The notes under the pieces were generated by a model. The model saw nothing but the letters and a program-made list of their open reading frames with translations, searched no databases and was not told the DNA's origin. A program made the position numbers and the translations under genes. Shown in pieces: positions 1 to 13,260 of a stretch of 64,000 nt of DNA (within the stretch, counting starts at the first letter, position 1; each line of letters starts with the position of its first letter). The DNA comes from Lethocerus indicus (Eukaryota; Arthropoda; Insecta; Hemiptera; Belostomatidae): assembly GCA_019843655.1 (NCBI GenBank), contig JACDQD010000103.1, forward strand, positions 2,108,001-2,172,000, written 5' to 3'.

Positions 1-3000
1 TTATAGACAGGCGTGAGTTTCATATTTCGCAACGAAACGGTCCGGTCTTGGAGCACAGGTGCGACGTCTGAATACCGGAATCCGGTTAAGTAGCTTTCAC
101 CGCCTACGTTTTCGACCTCTCCATCAACAGCGTCCATTACCTAGCTTTTTTCCGCCGTCGAATAAATTTACGGAATATCAAACTGCACTACAGTGTACAT
201 AGTTATTTAAAAACGCCTAAAGCATGTTACGTGCCGTTATCAGTTTGAAAGAAAGTAGATATATTATAGTAACCATTCTAACAGTTAATGTTCGTGCCTA
301 TCCTAGGCCATATAACGATTTCTGAACTGTTAATTATTCGTTTGTTTTAGTAGATTTAGGTATTTGGGAAATATATTGGTGTAAAAAATAGTATCGATGC
401 ATTTGCCTGTTGCCTGTATGCTTTTGTTTGTAATGTTTTTTTTAACTGTACCTAATTTAAACTGTCCAGGAACTGTATATTTAAAACAGAACCATCCCTC
501 GTAAACAGAATAATAGGCTTAATTGAATAATTGCCCGAATTCATAATAATAATAATACCAGGATAGGAGAGACCGTAATATTGCTGTTGAATAAAATGTT
601 ATTGAAGTATTTATAATTGTTCAGGGCGTGTAATATAAAATAGTTGACCGGCTCATTTGCCGGCCTAAAATTCCGCCGGAGGAAGAAGACGGGAAGCGTT
701 CAATTTTAATCGAGGACGCGATTCAACAAGTATCGGTCCCGCTATCCGGGGGCTTTTTAAATGGCCCCGACGCTCTGTTAACAAGCGGGCGTTAACATTA
801 TTTTTTTATGTCTGTTTTGTAATTGATACGAGCGGCGCTTGGTAATAGAAGCGGCGGCCTCCGCCGTATTCGAGACCGGGATTATGCCATTTATGATATT
901 TTTCTGTTTTATTTTTCTTTCTCTGCGGTGTTGTCGTGCCCTCTTTTATGCTCATAAACGGGGGCAAGTCCATTTTTCAAGAAGTCTTTGATATTTCGTT
1001 TTCAAATTAGCCGAAAAAGACCACACAAAAAATATGGTGGGCCTTCCCCTTTGAGCGTCCCGAGTTATTATTTAGTAGCGTTTGTATATAAGTCTTTCGA
1101 CTTTTTGACCTAATGGGTGTTGGCAACGTTGTACAAATGGCAGCCCGGTTTGTCGAAATGTGTGTCAAAGGTAAATAATCGGGCACTTTTCGTGTACAAC
1201 TCAGCAATTTTAACGCAGCGCTTGTGTAGCGCTTTATTTGCCAATTCAGAATACCTAATGTACAGGTTATTTAATGCTGTTTGATGCGCCGGTCCGCCCG
1301 GTTGTTCTGATATTAAACGGGTTTCTGTTTGCTGCTTGAACTAGTTTTCCTTCAGCAGTACTTTCATCCCATGTCATTCCTTCTCCGTACTTGCAAGTTC
1401 TAATTTAAGTAAGTAATATTTGGATGAAGCAAGCCCTGGCAGATATGTAATTTTTTTTTTTTTATGTAATTTCACTATATTTAAAATGGTTTACTCTATG
1501 TTAGCTGTCTCAGTTTCCAATGAAGTGTTCTCTAAATAATATTGCTTAAATTATATTGCTTCCAAATAGCTTTGGATTAAATTCAGACATAATTTGACAG
1601 AATTGCGTACGTATTTGCTGTATGCATATACACGAAACAACCAGCTTTTATACGAGCGTTAGCGTGAAGCAGAAAGCGGTTTACTGTGTGTAGTCCAATA
1701 CAATCATGAAATGTGTCGAACTAATTGTTTTGGAATTGTCCATCGTGCTATTCTCGTAATTACACATTGGTTGTGTATTTTGTACGGGAAAGGTTCGCTG
1801 GTGTTATATTCTTGCGTTGTTAGTGTATGTATTATATTTCAGTTGCGTGTCATTAACAGCGTATGGCGGTGTTCCCAAATCGATCCCGGGTTACCGCATT
1901 AAACGGTCGTATCTCTTCAACCCTCCATACGTGACCTTAAAAGCCTGTGTAGATTTTATGTATAATCCGAGTCTAGGATAATTAACCCGTAAATAAGTTT
2001 TTATTCTCATTAAAAATCTAAATCTAAATTTATCTAAATATTTACCAGAATCTTATTCTGAGACAAATAGTTTTTCTCTATAAAACCTGCAATAACATAA
2101 ACCGCCGGTAATTAATCATACCAATTATACGGTTGTGTGGGCAACAAGCTAGTAGGGGTCATAGAATTGAATCTAAGAATACTTTCGACTACAAATGTCG
2201 GAAATTTAATATCAACCGATACCAGTCTAGAATTTGGCTATTACTGGATAAGATTACAGCTTATCTTACAAGTGTTTTACGCGACCCTTCATCAGCTGTA
2301 CCGATAACCTCTGAAGCCTCAGCAGTCTCTGTTTTGTAACATTTTCAATTAATTTCAATTAATATATAACAAAATCCCTAACCAATAAATTTAGTTGAGG
2401 AGATTTTGATTTTATAAGAATGTATTTGTGAATACACTTTCCGGAAAAATTAAGGAATTTTCTGAGAATTAAGGTTGTAACCGAAAAATTTTTGGTTTAA
2501 CAAGCTTCGGCGTTCATGTCTTGCTGCATGAAGCTCGGACCCAATTTCGTTTGGCCTCACAGTCGAAATAAAGAACCAGTTTCGCAGAATCAGATTTGTT
2601 TTTGTAAAACGGTCCCTTAGGTCCCGAAGACGATTTTGGAAGTACGAAGAAAATTTGGCGAGTGAAAGGCCAATTTTGTTTACTTCCACTCGCTGAGCGC
2701 ATTCAACCCAGGTGTGGTCTTGTGTGTTTAAATCCTGCAAAGTGTAGAAGTAAGTGTCTGCTCCGAACAGTCAGGCGGGACAATTAGAGCCCGGAACGGC
2801 TCGAACTCACTTTAAATAACCCGTGTTGTCTCGGCCTAAATGTCGAGCAATTTGCGACCGCGTTAAATTTACTCCCACCGGCGGAAGGCTGTTCCACCCA
2901 CCTCTCCCCTGTTTAGTCCTTCTGTAACGCGATTAGAAACGTCTACTCCCTAAGTTGTACTGGGGCATTTCGAAGAAATAAGTCGAAATACGACAGCGCA

Positions 3001-6000
3001 TGCAATTAATTTTCTTTTGTTACTTCTGTCGTCAGTAAAAAACGAACATGATTTAAATTTTAAATTCTGCTACGTCGGTTTGAGAAATAATTTGTACATT
3101 ACGTATTAGCCAGTTAACTTTCGATATTTAAAGTACAGATTCTTTTATCAAATTTTTAGGGTTATGATGTTTTATATCACAATTGAATTCATCATCACTC
3201 GTTCCATCTTCCATACTTCCTTTTGTTCTACCAAGGTACTTGAATGACGTTATCCACGTTGACTGAAAGTCTAGTCAAGAGGATAGAACCAATAGATAGC
3301 AGAGAGATAACAAACGGATTGATAAACCGGCGGGGCGCCGAGACTGATTCAAGCAAGGGTCGTCAGTAGAATGGAACGAGAGAAGTGATTAAATTCCGAG
3401 ACCTCTTTGGCCTCCTCCATAAATATATCATAATAGCAATCTCAGGCCTGAAAGAAATTAATTCAAAAGTGTATTTTATTTTCGCAAAATTTACGAGTCT
3501 TTCGGTCGGTTTATCACGGTATCTGGGCGGTAAAAAACGGTGCAAACTTGCCTCGGCCCCAAAAAAAATTCAGTGGAAACGAAAAGGCAAGTTTTCCGGT
3601 ACCTTTGATTAGGCTCTTTACAGAAACGAAAGAAAATCACTTCCTGCATTTTTTCAACGCCGTTTTTTTTCAATTCAAGAGCACCTCTTCAAAAGGGTAC
3701 TTTTTACAAAGACCCAATGCTGGCTAATAATGCTACAATGAGTCAATGAATGTTGGATGTTATGAATAAAATTTCTGTATATAATCTTCCGTGGCTAAAA
3801 ATACTATCAGCAACATTATTTAATATTATTCATTATTATTTATTATCTAGTCATCTGTAACTATTTATTGACTAACATGCTATAAACGAATCCCGTTATC
3901 TATTCGAAGGAGGATTTTAGTCTCATATTTCTCGTATTATTTGTCTCGTATTTCTTACATATTTGTGGAGATAGGTCCGTAAGCGTAGTCTTTCAAACTG
4001 GCAATTCGTTTTACCACATTTAAGTGTATCGTAACAAACGTCCTGAAACTTTAATTCGTTGAGCGCCTCTCGGGATGGAATTGGGTGGAACGGGCCCCGT
4101 TTTCGATTAATCGAATGTCGGTATTAAATAAAATCAGCGCATTAGAGTTGAAGTGACGCAACGGCGGGCTAGGCGACAACGAAATCGAGGGCCCTTGCCG
4201 ATAAAACAAACACGATGGCCGATGATAATGGCCAGATAATATAATTTTATCGAGGTCGCGCCCTCTGTCGCATTGCTACCGTACCGGACACGCTCTTTAT
4301 TGCGGAACGAATAAAACCGTGTCATCGAAGAAATTTTCATTCAATGAAAAAAAGAAGTTTCCCGACGGCGTCGTCCCTTCAAAGTGAAGTCCACGACCGG
4401 TCGATAAATTATGCGCCCATAAAATAAAATAGAAATATAAAGAAAAAACTCGACAACCGGTAAACATAAAAATATATTATAACGTTATATGTTATAATCT
4501 TGCTTGAAATTACTTTTTTGATATTTATGAGGAGGGGCTTAGAATTTCTACTGTCGATTTTTCGACTCGATGTAACAGTTAAACACCACGGTGATATCAA
4601 AAAATGTTTACCTTACGAATGTTATGCTGCCGCATTCCTATGAAAGTCCGACAGCTGGTATCAGCATTTCTTGACGCTATCGGAACATGCGATATGCTCG
4701 GACGGAACCCCGAACGGGCTGAATTTTTTAATTGTTAGGATTTCTCGCTTTGTGAAAATGAGATAAGTTGTCTGATTTACGAAGTGAAACTTGTAACTAA
4801 CTGTTGATTCCTTTGACAAAGGTTTTCTGCCGTGAATTTCCCCGTCGCGGCGCAATAAGCGTTGGCCTGTCCTTAACCGTTGCGTGCCGCTGGCGGGTTT
4901 ATCGTTTCACGTGTTGGCGTATCCGTTTCTACCGTTAGTCCTTTTTGTTTGTTTTGCTAAAAGGAACACCTAGCGTTCTGACGCCTTATATCAAGTGGGT
5001 GCTACAATCGGTCTTCTGGGCAATAGACGTATTTGTAATATTGTGTGCAATACGATTGTAACTGAAACTTTCCTCAAACTGGGTTGTTGAAAGTACACAG
5101 TTCCCTAGAGACAGAAGTGATGACGGATAAATTACTCGATTAACAGTTTTTTTTCAGGCCGTCGTCTGTTTGGCACAACGGAGTGTTTTGCTCTCAAACT
5201 GCCTTCAAAATTAAGGTCTGAACTAATTTATTTCTCATACTTTTGGGTTCATTTTTTCCAATGGTTTTCCCCGCGAATCATCGTTAGGGGTACTTGTCTT
5301 CGATTCCTAGAAAAGCACCCTATTCATGTATGGCCCCCTGAAGGCGTTTGCGTTGTCTACTCTCGAAGGAGGAAAACCTTTGTCCGGACTTAGTGGATCG
5401 GAAGGGAAAAATTCTTCCTGCGAATTGTCTAAACGCCGAAAACTGTTTCTGTACAATCGCAGTCTGATTTTCAAAACTCCCCGATAGCTTCTTCATTATT
5501 GTCTGCTGCCGCATTTACTGAAAGGATAATAGGGAAATCAAGGATAATTTTTTTTTCTTTTAGTTAATTCAACTATTTTATGCCTGCCCTTTTAAAATAA
5601 ATTCTCAATACCTTTATTTGATAATAAACCCGGCGGCTTACAAAGAAAGTCCTTAGTCCATAGTCCATCCTCTCGTTTGATCCGTTATCATATCTGTTTC
5701 ACCGCTGGCTCTGAGGCACCCACGCCTCTTCACACTACCCTCCGTCACGTATCTGTTCTATCAGCAGAGTTCCGCATACCTCGTCCATTATTCCATACTC
5801 ATTCTTTTGCAACACATCCTCCCATCATATATCCGCAACATCATATCCACAATACCAGAAAACAATTATATGCTTATATCTTTTTGATGTGTGAAATTTC
5901 ATAATGTCAATAAGCATTACTCACCAAACTTGTTCGTTTATCATAGTTATAAATGCTTATAGTTCAACTGGCATTATTTGTGTGCAGCTTATGTGAGATT

Positions 6001-7548
6001 TGCTGCATGAATATTTAGTCTCAATTAGGCGAAAACTCTGCCTCTCAGGGAACGCATTCGCGGAGTGTTTCCTTACGACTTGCACTTCGCTGCTTTTGCT
6101 ATGATGGCCCCCCCTTTTATGCGCCTTGTTGTTTGAACTGTATAATTAGTGCTATAAGCCCGAGTTGACTGTTAGAAGATAAAACGACTCTAATGTGCAA
6201 CTATTATGGCACTTAGTAGTTTTAGACTTGTAATTTATGTGCCCCGGTGCTCTTGGTGACAAAAGAGAATCCTTGACCAGATAAGAGTGCGTAATTCACG
6301 AGATAAGTATTTTTAGAGCCAATGAATCTCATATTTAGACTTATATTTGGTAATTACTTGGCCATAATTGTGAGAACTTTGTTTCATAATTCGCTTTGTG
6401 TTATGCCCCATTTTTAAAGAACATTGAAATTATGATTTTTATTAATTATGTCCAATTTTATAACGTATCGCGGCAACATAAATCGATGACTTTAAGATTT
6501 ACTGTCGGATAACGCGCTCGAAATTTGAAGCGATGTTTCCTGCTGCCAAGTAGCTTACATTTTTACGCTTATATTTACATTAAATAATTTGATCGTGCTT
6601 TTATATTGCTCAGGATCGACTAAATTTACCCTGCGCGACAGCAATCATAATATTTAATATTTCAATATCACATATCTGATTTTGTCTATTTGTCTTTGCC
6701 TATTGTCAGGATAAGAAATATTGACACCGGGGATTCTGGTATTATTACACGTTTGTGTATTTGGGGATGGCATAATCGTATCAAAATCGTCTCTTCGAGA
6801 GGCCTCGATCAAGATTTGTGTGCCCTATGCTCGAATTACTCGTCGGCACGAATTGGCCAGCCCAATTCTAAAACCTCGTTTTCGGTAACCATTTTAAGGT
6901 AACTTTATTGGTAACCATACCTAGTCTCCTTCCCGTCTCGTGGTTGAATTAATAAAAAGAAAAATTGCGGATGTTTAAAATTCATAATTTTCGTCCAAGA
7001 ATTTGTATTAAATAAAAGCGTTTCAGCCTCGGACATTTGAGTCATCCGTCGTATTCTGAAACTCCCATGTTATGAGGTCATTGCTATTTCCCGTTTTCGA
7101 TAACGGCGATTTGATGTTTTTTAGCGTTCGCTAAATCTAATCTGCGAAAGCCTGAAATCTCTTCCTCAATTGGTGGCTGGTGAAAAGAGGATGGAATTAT
7201 TATTACTCGGCGTGAGTAGGTGGGGCCGAGAATTGTTTCTGAGGTCTTGACTATTTGACCCCCCTTAGAATAGTATCGGCCCGGAATACATCATCGCGGT
7301 AATGAAACAGCGAGCGATGCGTGCAGCTGAATGCGTTGAATTCCTATGAGTTCATCTCTTGTTATTTCCCTTAAGGGTTTTCACGGAGTTAAGGGCGATT
7401 TTTAATTTCAAAAACCAAGGTATGTTCCGATTTCTTTGTTTCTGCGCATGGATGTTTCCACCTAGCCTCCGGAGATGCTTTTGTATTCAAGTGAAAATGA
7501 CCGTGTCGGTTGAAAACACATGGACAAACGTGTTCCGGAATGGGATAA
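1..7548. other. noncoding stretch, no gene recognised
   Basis: I see no gene I can support here. Short open frames occur on both strands but have no recognisable domains and no strong splice borders. The stretch holds a 13-base T run at 1451-1463 and moderate GC patches near 660-870 and 4060-4300. A GTAAGT donor-like site near 2747 has an AG upstream at 2710-2711, but the pyrimidine tract is poor. It could be intergenic DNA or intron. Confidence 0.5.
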
Positions 7549-7758
7549 CTAGTGGAGCGGTTGTGGCTAATGCTGTCGGAATGTTGGCATAAAAATTCAA
7601 CAAACAAGCGTCACTTTAAGATAGGGAACCCTCGAGATGACTACTTGTATCTTTTATCGGATAGAGCTGATACCGAGGGTTACTTGATAAAGGACACCGA
7701 GGAAGCATTGTTGAAACTGTTGGACCACGTAGATAGAATGCGATGTTACGCTTAACGG
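7549..7758 (+). CDS. possible 3' coding exon or fossil, unknown protein
   Basis: This open frame runs from just after a TAA at 7546 to a TAA at 7756-7758. I do not recognise the product. The last 46 or so codons look protein-like: they contain DDYLYLLSD, then an acidic amphipathic stretch TEEALLKLLDHVDRM, and end in RCYA. An AATAAA hexamer lies at 7935-7940, about 180 bases after the stop, as expected for a terminal exon. Against it, possible acceptors (AG near 7608 and 7619-7620) have weak pyrimidine tracts, there is no clear ATG context, and open frames of this length arise by chance many times in a window of this size. It could be the last exon of a gene that starts to the left, a decayed fragment of one, or noise. 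Confidence 0.15.
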
Positions 7759-7934
7759 AGTAGAACGAATAAGACGCTTTTCAGGAATTTTGTTCCTGGG
7801 GGGACGAAATATCTAAGATAGAAAAATTTGTTTATACCAATATATTGTAGACATACAACAGGCTCATTCAAAATAGTGATAAAAATATTATATTTGATTG
7901 ACCTTAATGTAAATATAATTGAATAACGGAGAGT

Positions 7935-7940
7935 AATAAA
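7935..7940 (+). promoter_or_regulatory. AATAAA polyadenylation-type hexamer
   Basis: The hexamer follows the stop of the 7549-7758 frame by about 180 bases in AT-rich DNA. The motif is common by chance in such composition, so it supports the exon only weakly. Confidence 0.15.
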
Positions 7941-8969
7941 GAAAATAATTTATTTTTACAAAACTATTCTGAATCCTGTAAAATGTTTCCTGTACAAGTT
8001 AGTATCAACATATGTAGATATTTGCAATGCGTATTGAGCTGAAATTATTTTTCAGGCCGAAGAAGTGATTTCCTCAGTCGTGGCGTACGCCCTTTCTCCG
8101 TCCCAGTTTCCTAGGCCGGTTCCATGTATGGGTTTCCTCTTTGCCAATCTCCAACTGAGTGTTATTCAGTCTATTGGCGGGCGGGATCGATACCGCCTGG
8201 CCGTCATTATTGTGTACGTCGGTGTGGCTTGCACCCTCGACAATCCGGGTCCCCATTAAGATAGCGGGCGGGGTCCTCCGTCGTCATTATTGGGGCTTAT
8301 AACAATTAGGAAGTGACGCCGAGTTGACAACTATCGAGCCTGCCGCCGCCGGGAGTGAGCGAGAAGCAGAAACGTAGAGCATGGCGAGGGGGGAGCGAGA
8401 GGGCATGAGTTATTGTTTGGAACTCGGCTCTCACTCTCCCTCCCTCTTTCGGAATCTCTCCCGCTCCCTCTCTTCAGGTGGTGGAATAATGGACAGAATT
8501 ACCGAGTCCGTAGGATCCGAGCACGGCCGCATCTTCATTACGCCAACTTGGCGTAGTAACTTAGTTGGGCCGAGTTCCCTCCCCCGCGTACCTAGTTTGG
8601 GACTTGATTAAGGAACAATTGCATTAAGGAACACGGGACTTGCGGCATTGTAACCCGCCGAGGTAACACACTCTCCCCCTCCCATCCGGCCTGTCTGCCC
8701 CCTATCTAAAATTAACTTGGAAACGTCTGATTCGAAAAACGCTCAAAAGTTTGTTTCAAAATAACTGAATAAACGGATACCTAATTTTGCATTTACCTAA
8801 AATTTTGTTTATATTATCTAATAACAAAACGCGTAAAAAATATTCATAAAGAATTAGTGCAATGTATAATATTTCGAAGGAGAAAGTAATGGTTAACAAG
8901 TAATTGAATTATGAAAGTCATATATAAATATAATTTATAAAATTATAATATTTTAATGTATAAAAAAAT

Positions 8970-8997
8970 ATATTATAATTTATTTAAATTATAATAT
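8970..8997. repeat. perfect AT-only inverted repeat
   Basis: Two 12-base arms (8970-8981 and 8986-8997) are exact reverse complements around a four-base ATTT centre. They lie in an almost pure AT tract, so chance is a fair explanation; a cruciform or a worn end of a small AT-rich transposon is possible. Confidence 0.6.
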
Positions 8998-11771
8998 CAA
9001 ATATTAAATTATATTGGTTAGTAATATATCTGTGTACAATTATATATTACAAATAACCTAGCCGGTTATCTAAATCGCAACACTAACAGTGAAACCATAA
9101 CGAGGTAGAACGTAATATATTATACATTTAGAGTTGTTTCATGCATAAATTCTTCAATTAATATTGATAATAATATTAAAATAGGTTCCAGAAAGCTGGA
9201 GAATTTTTTTTTATTATTTATGAACCCGCGTAACGAAATTCTCCCACCGATTCCAATTAACTTTAGGCCAACTTATGTTGGATGAACGCCCGTTGTTCCT
9301 ACGGCATTAAAAATTAATAAGCCAGCTAGAGTCGGTCGGACTGAGCCCCTTTCATGACAAATTGGTTTCAACTTTATTCTTGACGCCTCGCCAAGGATAA
9401 TAGAACAATCAGGGCCGACGTTTTATAGTGGTGCTAATTGCATTTACAAGTTCCTTCATTAAATTATCCTTCTAAATGCCAATCTGAGCAGTTGAAACTG
9501 AAAGAACTCGGAATTGTGAATTAAACAATATATCCGATTGTTTCAGTCTTATTAGTGTTTAATGAAATAGTGTTGCGTTATTTATTGTCATGATAAATTG
9601 TGGCGTTATGTTTGATAATAAGTCTAGTTTATGTTCTATGGTAATGATGAATGATTTTAGCCTGTTTAAATTATATTAGTTATAATACTAATTAAAAGGA
9701 AATAGAAGAATAGGACTAACTGGGAAATACGGTAAAAAATACATCGATTTCTTTATATCGATGGCCATTACCGGTTATAATTGAAGTTCAACTTCAGTTT
9801 AGTTCATAATTGGTAATTTCTTTTGATCTTTGAGTTTCAATAGAAAAATAATCGAAAGGGCTTCCTTATCAAATTTCTCTTTTACATTCCACCTCTTTAG
9901 TGAAAGACGAAACACCCTTAACGTGAAAATTTCGCGAACACCAGTCGCTAATTAAATTGATTTTAAACCTGACTCTGCTGGAGGAAAATCGTCGGTACAT
10001 GTTTATAAAATGATGCTTCCAGAAAATGGCAGAAATAATTTCGTGCTGAAGTGGTTTCAGCTAATTTTTCAGCAACTCTGTTCACTAAGCTGTACTTCAT
10101 AAGCCCTGTTCTTTTTTCTGTCTTCGCAAATCCATGATGTAACCGGATTTAAAGGAATGCTTGTCTTTCTTCGGATTCTTGTCGTATTTTCTTGAACCTC
10201 CTTTCAGGTGAAATTAGTGCGGTGTCACTGGAGGAAATAAGTTTTGCCAACGTATTCTCTGTTAATGTATTTATCTAATGAATACTCAGAACGACATCAG
10301 TTTACGAATAGAGGGGACTGCAGGTTCGACTGGGAACACCTCGCAGTAGGCCAGAGTTCTTTTTTTATGCAGTTGTAGATCATTATGTCTGAGTTGTCGC
10401 CGTTTGGGAGATACGGGCTGGCTGGTTGGTGCCCGCTTCTCAGATGCCGGGTGAAAAAGTAAGAGCTTTCTGTAGTAGGAGGAAGAAACGGGTGTAAAGA
10501 TTTATATTCAGTCCTGGTCCCAATTTGTAATGAATATTTAACTCGCTTCGGCCCGCCTTTTTTTTCTACCGCCTCTGTGTTTTTGTGTCGACATTTTTTT
10601 CCTATTTCCGTCACATCTCAATTTAAAAATCGTTACGGGCTTGATGGTTATTTATTATAGTTTTGCAGTAATGAGTTAATCTCTCCGGTACATAAAAGCG
10701 TGGCCGCTATATTATACTAAAGAAATATTATTTTTATAAATTTTATGATAATGGTTAATGTTGTAAGTGTTATCTAGTTTTGTGATTGATTCATTTTTGA
10801 TTCATTGCGGGAGAATGAACTTTAAAATAAAATAAAGGGTTTATTTTGTGCTACGATGGCCACACCGTCGTCACGGGACAACCCAAGCGTATCTTAATCC
10901 AGTCAAAACTTTCCTTCTCTGCCCGCGCTGTAATTTTTAAAGCACGGATACGTTGGACGGGTTGCATCCCGTCGTGGATAAAAAAAACTTCTTACGACCG
11001 AGTCCTAAATATTTAATAATAATTTACTCTTATTCACCCCGCGGTCGAACAATGTTCAACAAGTCGATTTTCCTTAGGGTTGTTTCCGACTTCCGAGAAA
11101 TCCCATTCTCTTCGGCCAGACCGGCTATTGCGGATCGGGTCTCTCCGGGGTAGTAAAACGTAGCACAATAGTTCCTTCCGCTAAGATCTGGGTTTGTGGT
11201 GTGGTTGTTTTGGGGGGCTGGGCATGGGGGAGGAGGGTTAACCTCTGATTTATAGTCTGCCCGAACCCCGGACTCGTATTTCAGCGAATTAACGGGCGGA
11301 GAGAAGGAGATAAGCGGAGTTGGAAAGAACAGAAGGGAGGGAAGAGATTTTTGATTCATTCTGTTCTGCATATCTCCGGCTTTCGGCCTATGTTCGCTCA
11401 TTAATCCTGATTTCTCAGCGTCTACATTTTCATTGCGACTGCCGTTTCTTGGCGCAGTACTCGTGTTATACGTTTGTTGTGCCATTAATCTTTACGTAAT
11501 GTGCTTATACAGTATTCAAGGAACAGAGAGAGGGAGAGAGAGACACACAGACGCTTAGCAGAAAGAAGTATACCAAGTCACAGAAGTTGTACTGTATAAA
11601 GAAGTTTTTAACTTGAAACTGGGTCGGGAAATAAATAAATTCGTCCTGGGGAAAATTCTCGAGCGGCGCTTACAAAATATTTCGTCGCTCTCCGATTTTC
11701 GCTGGAGAGCCGGAGATAAAATTAAACTGGGTGTGACGCGGGCGATAATCTGATGGTTTAAGTTGGCTTGA

Positions 11772-11781
11772 GGGGGGGGGG
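11772..11781 (+). repeat. G homopolymer, 10 bases
   Basis: An uninterrupted run of ten G follows an A at 11771. It is one of several long G or C runs in this window. Confidence 0.9.
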
Positions 11782-12168
11782 TTGGAAGAGAGTTGTGATT
11801 TATGGCAAGGTGTCCCGGTCCTTATGTATTTTTAGTCGAGTAGAAGCTTAGCAGTCTGGAAGACTTTCGTGACAAAACCGGAAAAAGTAAATTACTCCCG
11901 CAAACGAAGTGTAGGATGATTCATGTGTCGTATTTATGAGATTGTAGATTACTTCGGTGGATATGGGTGCCTGTATGTATAAGTTTTCATTATTCCAAGT
12001 CAGAAATAAAAAATAAATGTTTAATTATTTATCTTTCTGCTAATTTGTATCTGAAATTGTCTGTGATATATGTTTGAATAGACAACTAGCAGTCACTCTG
12101 GAATTTCTGATGTATTTTGTAATAAATTGAAATTCATTTACATTATTTTTACTTTTCATTTGTTTCAG

Positions 12169-12209
12169 ACTGACCTGAACTATTTCTACAAAATACAGTC
12201 CTGCCAAAG
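12169..12209 (+). CDS. candidate 41-base internal exon A, unknown gene
   Basis: The left border is a long T-rich tract (about 12146-12166) ending in TTTCAG. The right border is AAAG followed by GTAAGTG, close to the animal donor consensus. Only one frame is open, phase 0 at the start and phase 2 at the end, reading TDLNYFYKIQSCQ plus two bases of the next codon. The peptide is rich in aromatic residues and has one Cys; I do not recognise it and assign no function. A 41-base exon is small but within the microexon-to-short-exon range of genes with long introns. No other exon lies within several kilobases, so flanking introns would be long. The splice sites are the main evidence: in 13 codons an open frame alone is common by chance. 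It does not join in frame to the 36677 exon, whose phase differs. Confidence 0.42.
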
Positions 12210-12929
12210 GTAAGTGTTTCTAATAATCCGTATTATCCTGAAAGAGTTAGCCATTTTTAAATGACTCGTCATCATTGACCTTGTTATTAACGTTCTGCAA
12301 TGAATGGATGACGGGAAGTAATGATGTCCGTTCCTGGTTTAACCTGACCGCGTACATATTAAACTTTTTGATAGCCGATACGTGAATAGTAAGAACATTC
12401 AATTTTGGAAATGAATCGATGAAAATGCCATACTCTCTATACTCTCTCTCCAGAGTCTCCCCTCATAACTCAGTTTTGAAATTAACCTCATAAAATGCGA
12501 ATAGTCAAATACGAGTGGTTCCGTTCTAGACAGTGAGGCACGTTCTAATTTTATTTTTTCCTATTCAGCTCTTTAGATAAACTTAGATACATCGGTCGTA
12601 TCACTTTCTGTCCCAACTCGTTCGTCTTATCGTCAGTAGCCGACGGGTTACTCATGTCAGTTTACTGATTACACGCTATTTTTTGAGCGAACGAAATTTC
12701 AAGAGTGAGAATTGAAGATGGTCTACTGCATGAAAAAATAGGGAAGTTCAGATTTGTTCGTTAATTTTTTTATTACTTTGAAAATCGCACTTTGTAACTT
12801 ATTGTACAGTTAAGTATTGTGCTCGCGATGAAGAGAAATAAGGAGAAAACGTATAAACATTTCACTCAAAAAAAAACTGAAGAAAAGCATCATAGTAGAA
12901 GCGGTAGCGGGTCGTCAGATACAGGCTTG

Positions 12930-13260
12930 GACTGGAAGGGGGCAATACAATCGGGCACTTGGGCCTTCTAAGGAAAGGGCCCCGCCGTGGGGCAGGGGGC
13001 GTGTAAAGTGGGACCGATAGCGGGTCTGGCGGGCCAGTAACCGATCTGTTTCTGGAGGGGGGTCTGGGGCCCATTGTGAGCACCGCGGGGCCCCCCATTG
13101 TGCGTGTCATCTCCCTGAAATGTAGTGAGAGAGCGGGGCCCGACATCTCTTATGGGGCCATCTCTCAAGCCCCATCTCCCCCCCCGGGCCACTATCAACC
13201 TGCCCCGCACTGACTGAGCCTCCCGTCCCCCGGCGACCCCCCTATTCAGTCGACTCGTCA
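12930..13260. other. GC-rich patch with C and G runs
   Basis: This segment is clearly richer in G and C than its flanks, with repeated GGGGCC and CCCCCC strings. Frames open on the minus strand give Pro/Arg/Gly-rich peptides with no domain, as expected from composition alone. I see no gene here. Confidence 0.5.

Larger units (their letters stand above)
7759..12168. other. noncoding stretch with AT-rich core
   Basis: No supportable gene. From about 8760 to 9230 the DNA is very AT-rich and contains short palindromes, including the hairpin at 8970-8997. Between 8340 and 8700, and again from 11200 to 11350, it is purine- or GC-rich. A GA-rich run lies near 11525-11545 and a 10-base G run at 11772-11781. 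The longest open frame of the whole window (151 codons, minus strand, 11030-11485) lies here, but it has no family signature and one of that length is expected by chance. Confidence 0.45.

Noticed and set aside
5155..5215. Acceptor-like TTTTTTTTCAG followed by GC-richer sequence
   Set aside because: No donor of quality follows and no frame stands out.
11030..11485. 151-codon minus-strand open frame starting with ATG
   Set aside because: It is the longest frame in the window, but about one or two of this length are expected by chance over six frames. It has no domain, is partly composition-driven, and lacks splice or polyadenylation support.
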